From an uncultured Peptoniphilus sp. (GTDB taxonomy: Bacteria; Bacillota; Clostridia; Tissierellales; Peptoniphilaceae): a DNA stretch of 18,606 nucleotides. Position 1 is the first letter of the stretch. Each line of letters begins with the position of its first letter. Both the position numbers and the translations under genes were made by a program. Location of the stretch: positions 1-18,606 of the forward strand of contig NZ_CAMQAY010000027.1 in the NCBI RefSeq assembly GCF_946998875.1, read 5' to 3'. Under the pieces are notes generated by a model. It saw only the letters and a list, made by a program, of their open reading frames with translations. It did no database searches and had not been told where the DNA came from. Positions 18,604 to 18,606 of this stretch are shown piece by piece.

Positions 18604-18606
18604 ATG
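18604..18606 (+). CDS. Start codon of the next gene (partial)
   Basis: The window ends in ATG preceded by AAAGGAAG, a plausible ribosome binding site, and by a promoter and structured leader. The product cannot be read. Confidence 0.45.

Overview
The window is an AT-rich chromosomal segment of a low-GC, Gram-positive-type anaerobe. It has strong AGGAGG-type ribosome binding sites, near-consensus TTGACA/TATAAT promoters, an FMN riboswitch ahead of a RibU-type transporter, a sortase-free L,D-transpeptidase, and three secreted proteins with copper-amine-oxidase-N-like ('stalk') repeats. That mix is most like the Peptoniphilaceae/Tissierellia (Peptoniphilus, Anaerococcus, Finegoldia relatives). 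The assignment is inferred from gene content only.

Layout. 1-2.65 kb (+): the 3' end of valS, overlapping folC, then a membrane-anchored C39-type cysteine peptidase. 2.79-4.87 kb (-): two secreted stalk-domain proteins. 4.95-8.58 kb: a LysR regulator (-) divergent from a YfcC-type transporter and an M20D amidohydrolase (+), a self-contained uptake-and-hydrolysis module laid out like abgR/abgABT. 8.63-9.04 kb (-): a small membrane zinc-ribbon protein. 9.1-9.7 kb (+): a complete DinJ/YafQ toxin-antitoxin pair. 9.8-10.0 kb: tRNA-Leu(UAG) with its own promoter and terminator. 10.15-11.57 kb (+): an L,D-transpeptidase whose TAG stop is followed by an in-frame continuation of its Pro/Ala/Gln tail. 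12.3-13.1 kb (+): FMN riboswitch and ribU. 13.3-14.2 kb (+): a secreted fusion of two stalk domains with a CPYC glutaredoxin, bracketed by two identical 40-bp terminators. 14.3-15.4 kb (+): a class V aminotransferase.

From 15.4 kb onward the segment looks like accessory or decaying DNA. It holds a start-less fragment of an HTH protein with eleven tetrapeptide repeats, a small protein that looks like the N-terminal inhibitory part of Fic proteins, a possible antitoxin remnant, an acidic helical microprotein, and an orphan DinJ-like antitoxin.

The most unusual content is a family of long non-coding mosaic repeats: 11.7-12.27 kb, 16.63-16.9 kb (inverted), 16.95-17.22 kb and 17.7-18.34 kb. They share ordered blocks that fold into long hairpins. 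The stems are kept while their sequences differ between copies, and several hairpins end in the same GCGAAGC heptamer. No transposase or other protein is encoded in them. I could not match them to a known RNA or mobile-element family and regard them as the best candidate for something undescribed here. The window ends in a well-formed promoter, a structured leader of about 195 nt, and a start codon at the last three bases.
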